A DNA stretch of 12,605 bases from contig JAEOUJ010000170.1 in NCBI GenBank assembly GCA_016839405.1, positions 1 to 12,605 of the forward strand, read 5' to 3'. This stretch comes from Candidatus Gerdarchaeota archaeon (GTDB lineage: Archaea; Asgardarchaeota; Heimdallarchaeia; JABLTI01). Below are positions 12,166 through 12,605 of the stretch, one piece after another (positions within the stretch are counted from its first letter, which is position 1; the number at the start of each line of letters is the position of its first letter). The notes under the pieces are model-generated. The model was not told the DNA's origin. It did not search any database and worked only from the letters and a program-made list of their open reading frames with translations. Made by a program: the position numbers and the translations under genes.

Positions 12166-12605
12166 GTGTCAAAAAGTAAAGCTGGAGATCATGCTGATCA
12201 GGTAAAGGAAGAAGCATTTAACAAATTGGTTAAATTAGGTAAAGATGTTTATAATCAATTAATAGAAGAAAAGTTTCCTGAATTTCAAATGCCTTTAAGG
12301 ACAAGTACTAATATCTATTACGATCAGAAACTCCGACAATATACTGTTGGTAAGAAACGAGTTAAACGTTCTGCGAGAAATGTGCGACATCTTAAACCTT
12401 TTTTACAATCCTTATTTGTAGCATCTTTTGCTGCTCGAGATCTTCTTGAAGCAGGAAGAACAAGCACATTAAGAGATCTTTATTATTCTTCTGAATCTGA
12501 AATAGCTAAAATGTTTATAGATCAATCAGAATCTGATAATATTATTACTGATGTTGAAGCTATTATTGGTATGGCTCGAGAAGATTTCAATATCTTTCCA
12601 GATGC
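12166..12605 (+). CDS. top6A: DNA topoisomerase VI subunit A (5' part, cut by the right edge)
   Basis: The DNA-cleaving, Spo11-related half of topoisomerase VI. The 146 codons visible cover the N-terminal part, including the winged-helix (5Y-CAP) domain. The catalytic tyrosine region reads Thr-Leu-Arg-Asp-Leu-Tyr-Tyr at 101-107; one of the two tyrosines at 106/107 forms the covalent link to the 5' end of DNA, in agreement with the position known for archaeal subunit A. The Toprim metal-binding domain would lie beyond the window. The first about 60 residues are charged and helical. GTG start, AGGTGG site, 11 bp after top6B: an operon in which the two subunits are made together for the A2B2 complex. 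Confidence 0.93.
   Translation, partial: MSKSKAGDHADQVKEEAFNKLVKLGKDVYNQLIEEKFPEFQMPLRTSTNIYYDQKLRQYTVGKKRVKRSARNVRHLKPFLQSLFVASFAARDLLEAGRTSTLRDLYYSSESEIAKMFIDQSESDNIITDVEAIIGMAREDFNIFPD

Noticed and set aside
1..12605. Mobile element, phage or defence island
   Set aside because: No transposase, integrase, terminal repeats, toxin-antitoxin pair or known defence gene is visible, and base composition looks uniform by eye.

Overview
The window looks like archaeal chromosome. It is strongly AT-rich and gene-dense, with Shine-Dalgarno motifs before most genes and frequent TTG/GTG starts. It encodes both subunits of DNA topoisomerase VI (B complete, A cut by the right edge), a geranylgeranyl reductase-family flavoprotein of the kind that saturates archaeal isoprenoid lipids, a stand-alone AlaX alanyl-tRNA editing protein and a cytosolic GH57 glycosidase. 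The low GC, the small unrecognised proteins and the gene mix would fit an Asgard-type or other mesophilic anaerobic archaeon, but no single gene here fixes the lineage, so that is an inference only.

Layout. At 1-485, minus strand, a hypothetical 147-aa gene is followed by the first seven codons of another gene. At 610-2287, plus strand, a three-repeat TPR protein precedes a GH57 glycosidase. At 2289-4319, minus strand, a COG0731-like radical SAM protein and a nitroreductase form a tight pair, followed by a 162-aa orphan. A 250-bp divergent region (4320-4569) with two inverted repeats leads to an 84-aa helical orphan. A 207-bp gap (4825-5031) holds the strongest non-coding structure of the window, a 16-bp hairpin. 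AlaX follows at 5032-5751. At 5789-8723, minus strand, lie a geranylgeranyl reductase-like gene and, downstream of it, an MFS efflux-type transporter. A flavodoxin (8886-9410) runs divergently from the reductase and meets a six-helix membrane protein (9407-10474, minus) tail to tail. From 10643 to the right edge is the top6B-top6A operon.

How the genes fit together. The convincing functional units are top6B-top6A (type IIB topoisomerase) and the radical SAM-nitroreductase pair (redox or cofactor chemistry of unknown substrate). The flavodoxin opposite the flavin-dependent lipid reductase could be an electron-transfer partner, but this rests on position alone. The rest looks like ordinary housekeeping and accessory genes. 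I see no tRNA or rRNA, CRISPR array, insertion sequence or phage signature, and no clear new defence or mobile system. The points most worth a second look are the 4911-4946 hairpin, the radical SAM-nitroreductase pair with its upstream inverted repeat, the lipid reductase/flavodoxin pair, and a six-codon upstream ORF in front of the membrane protein.
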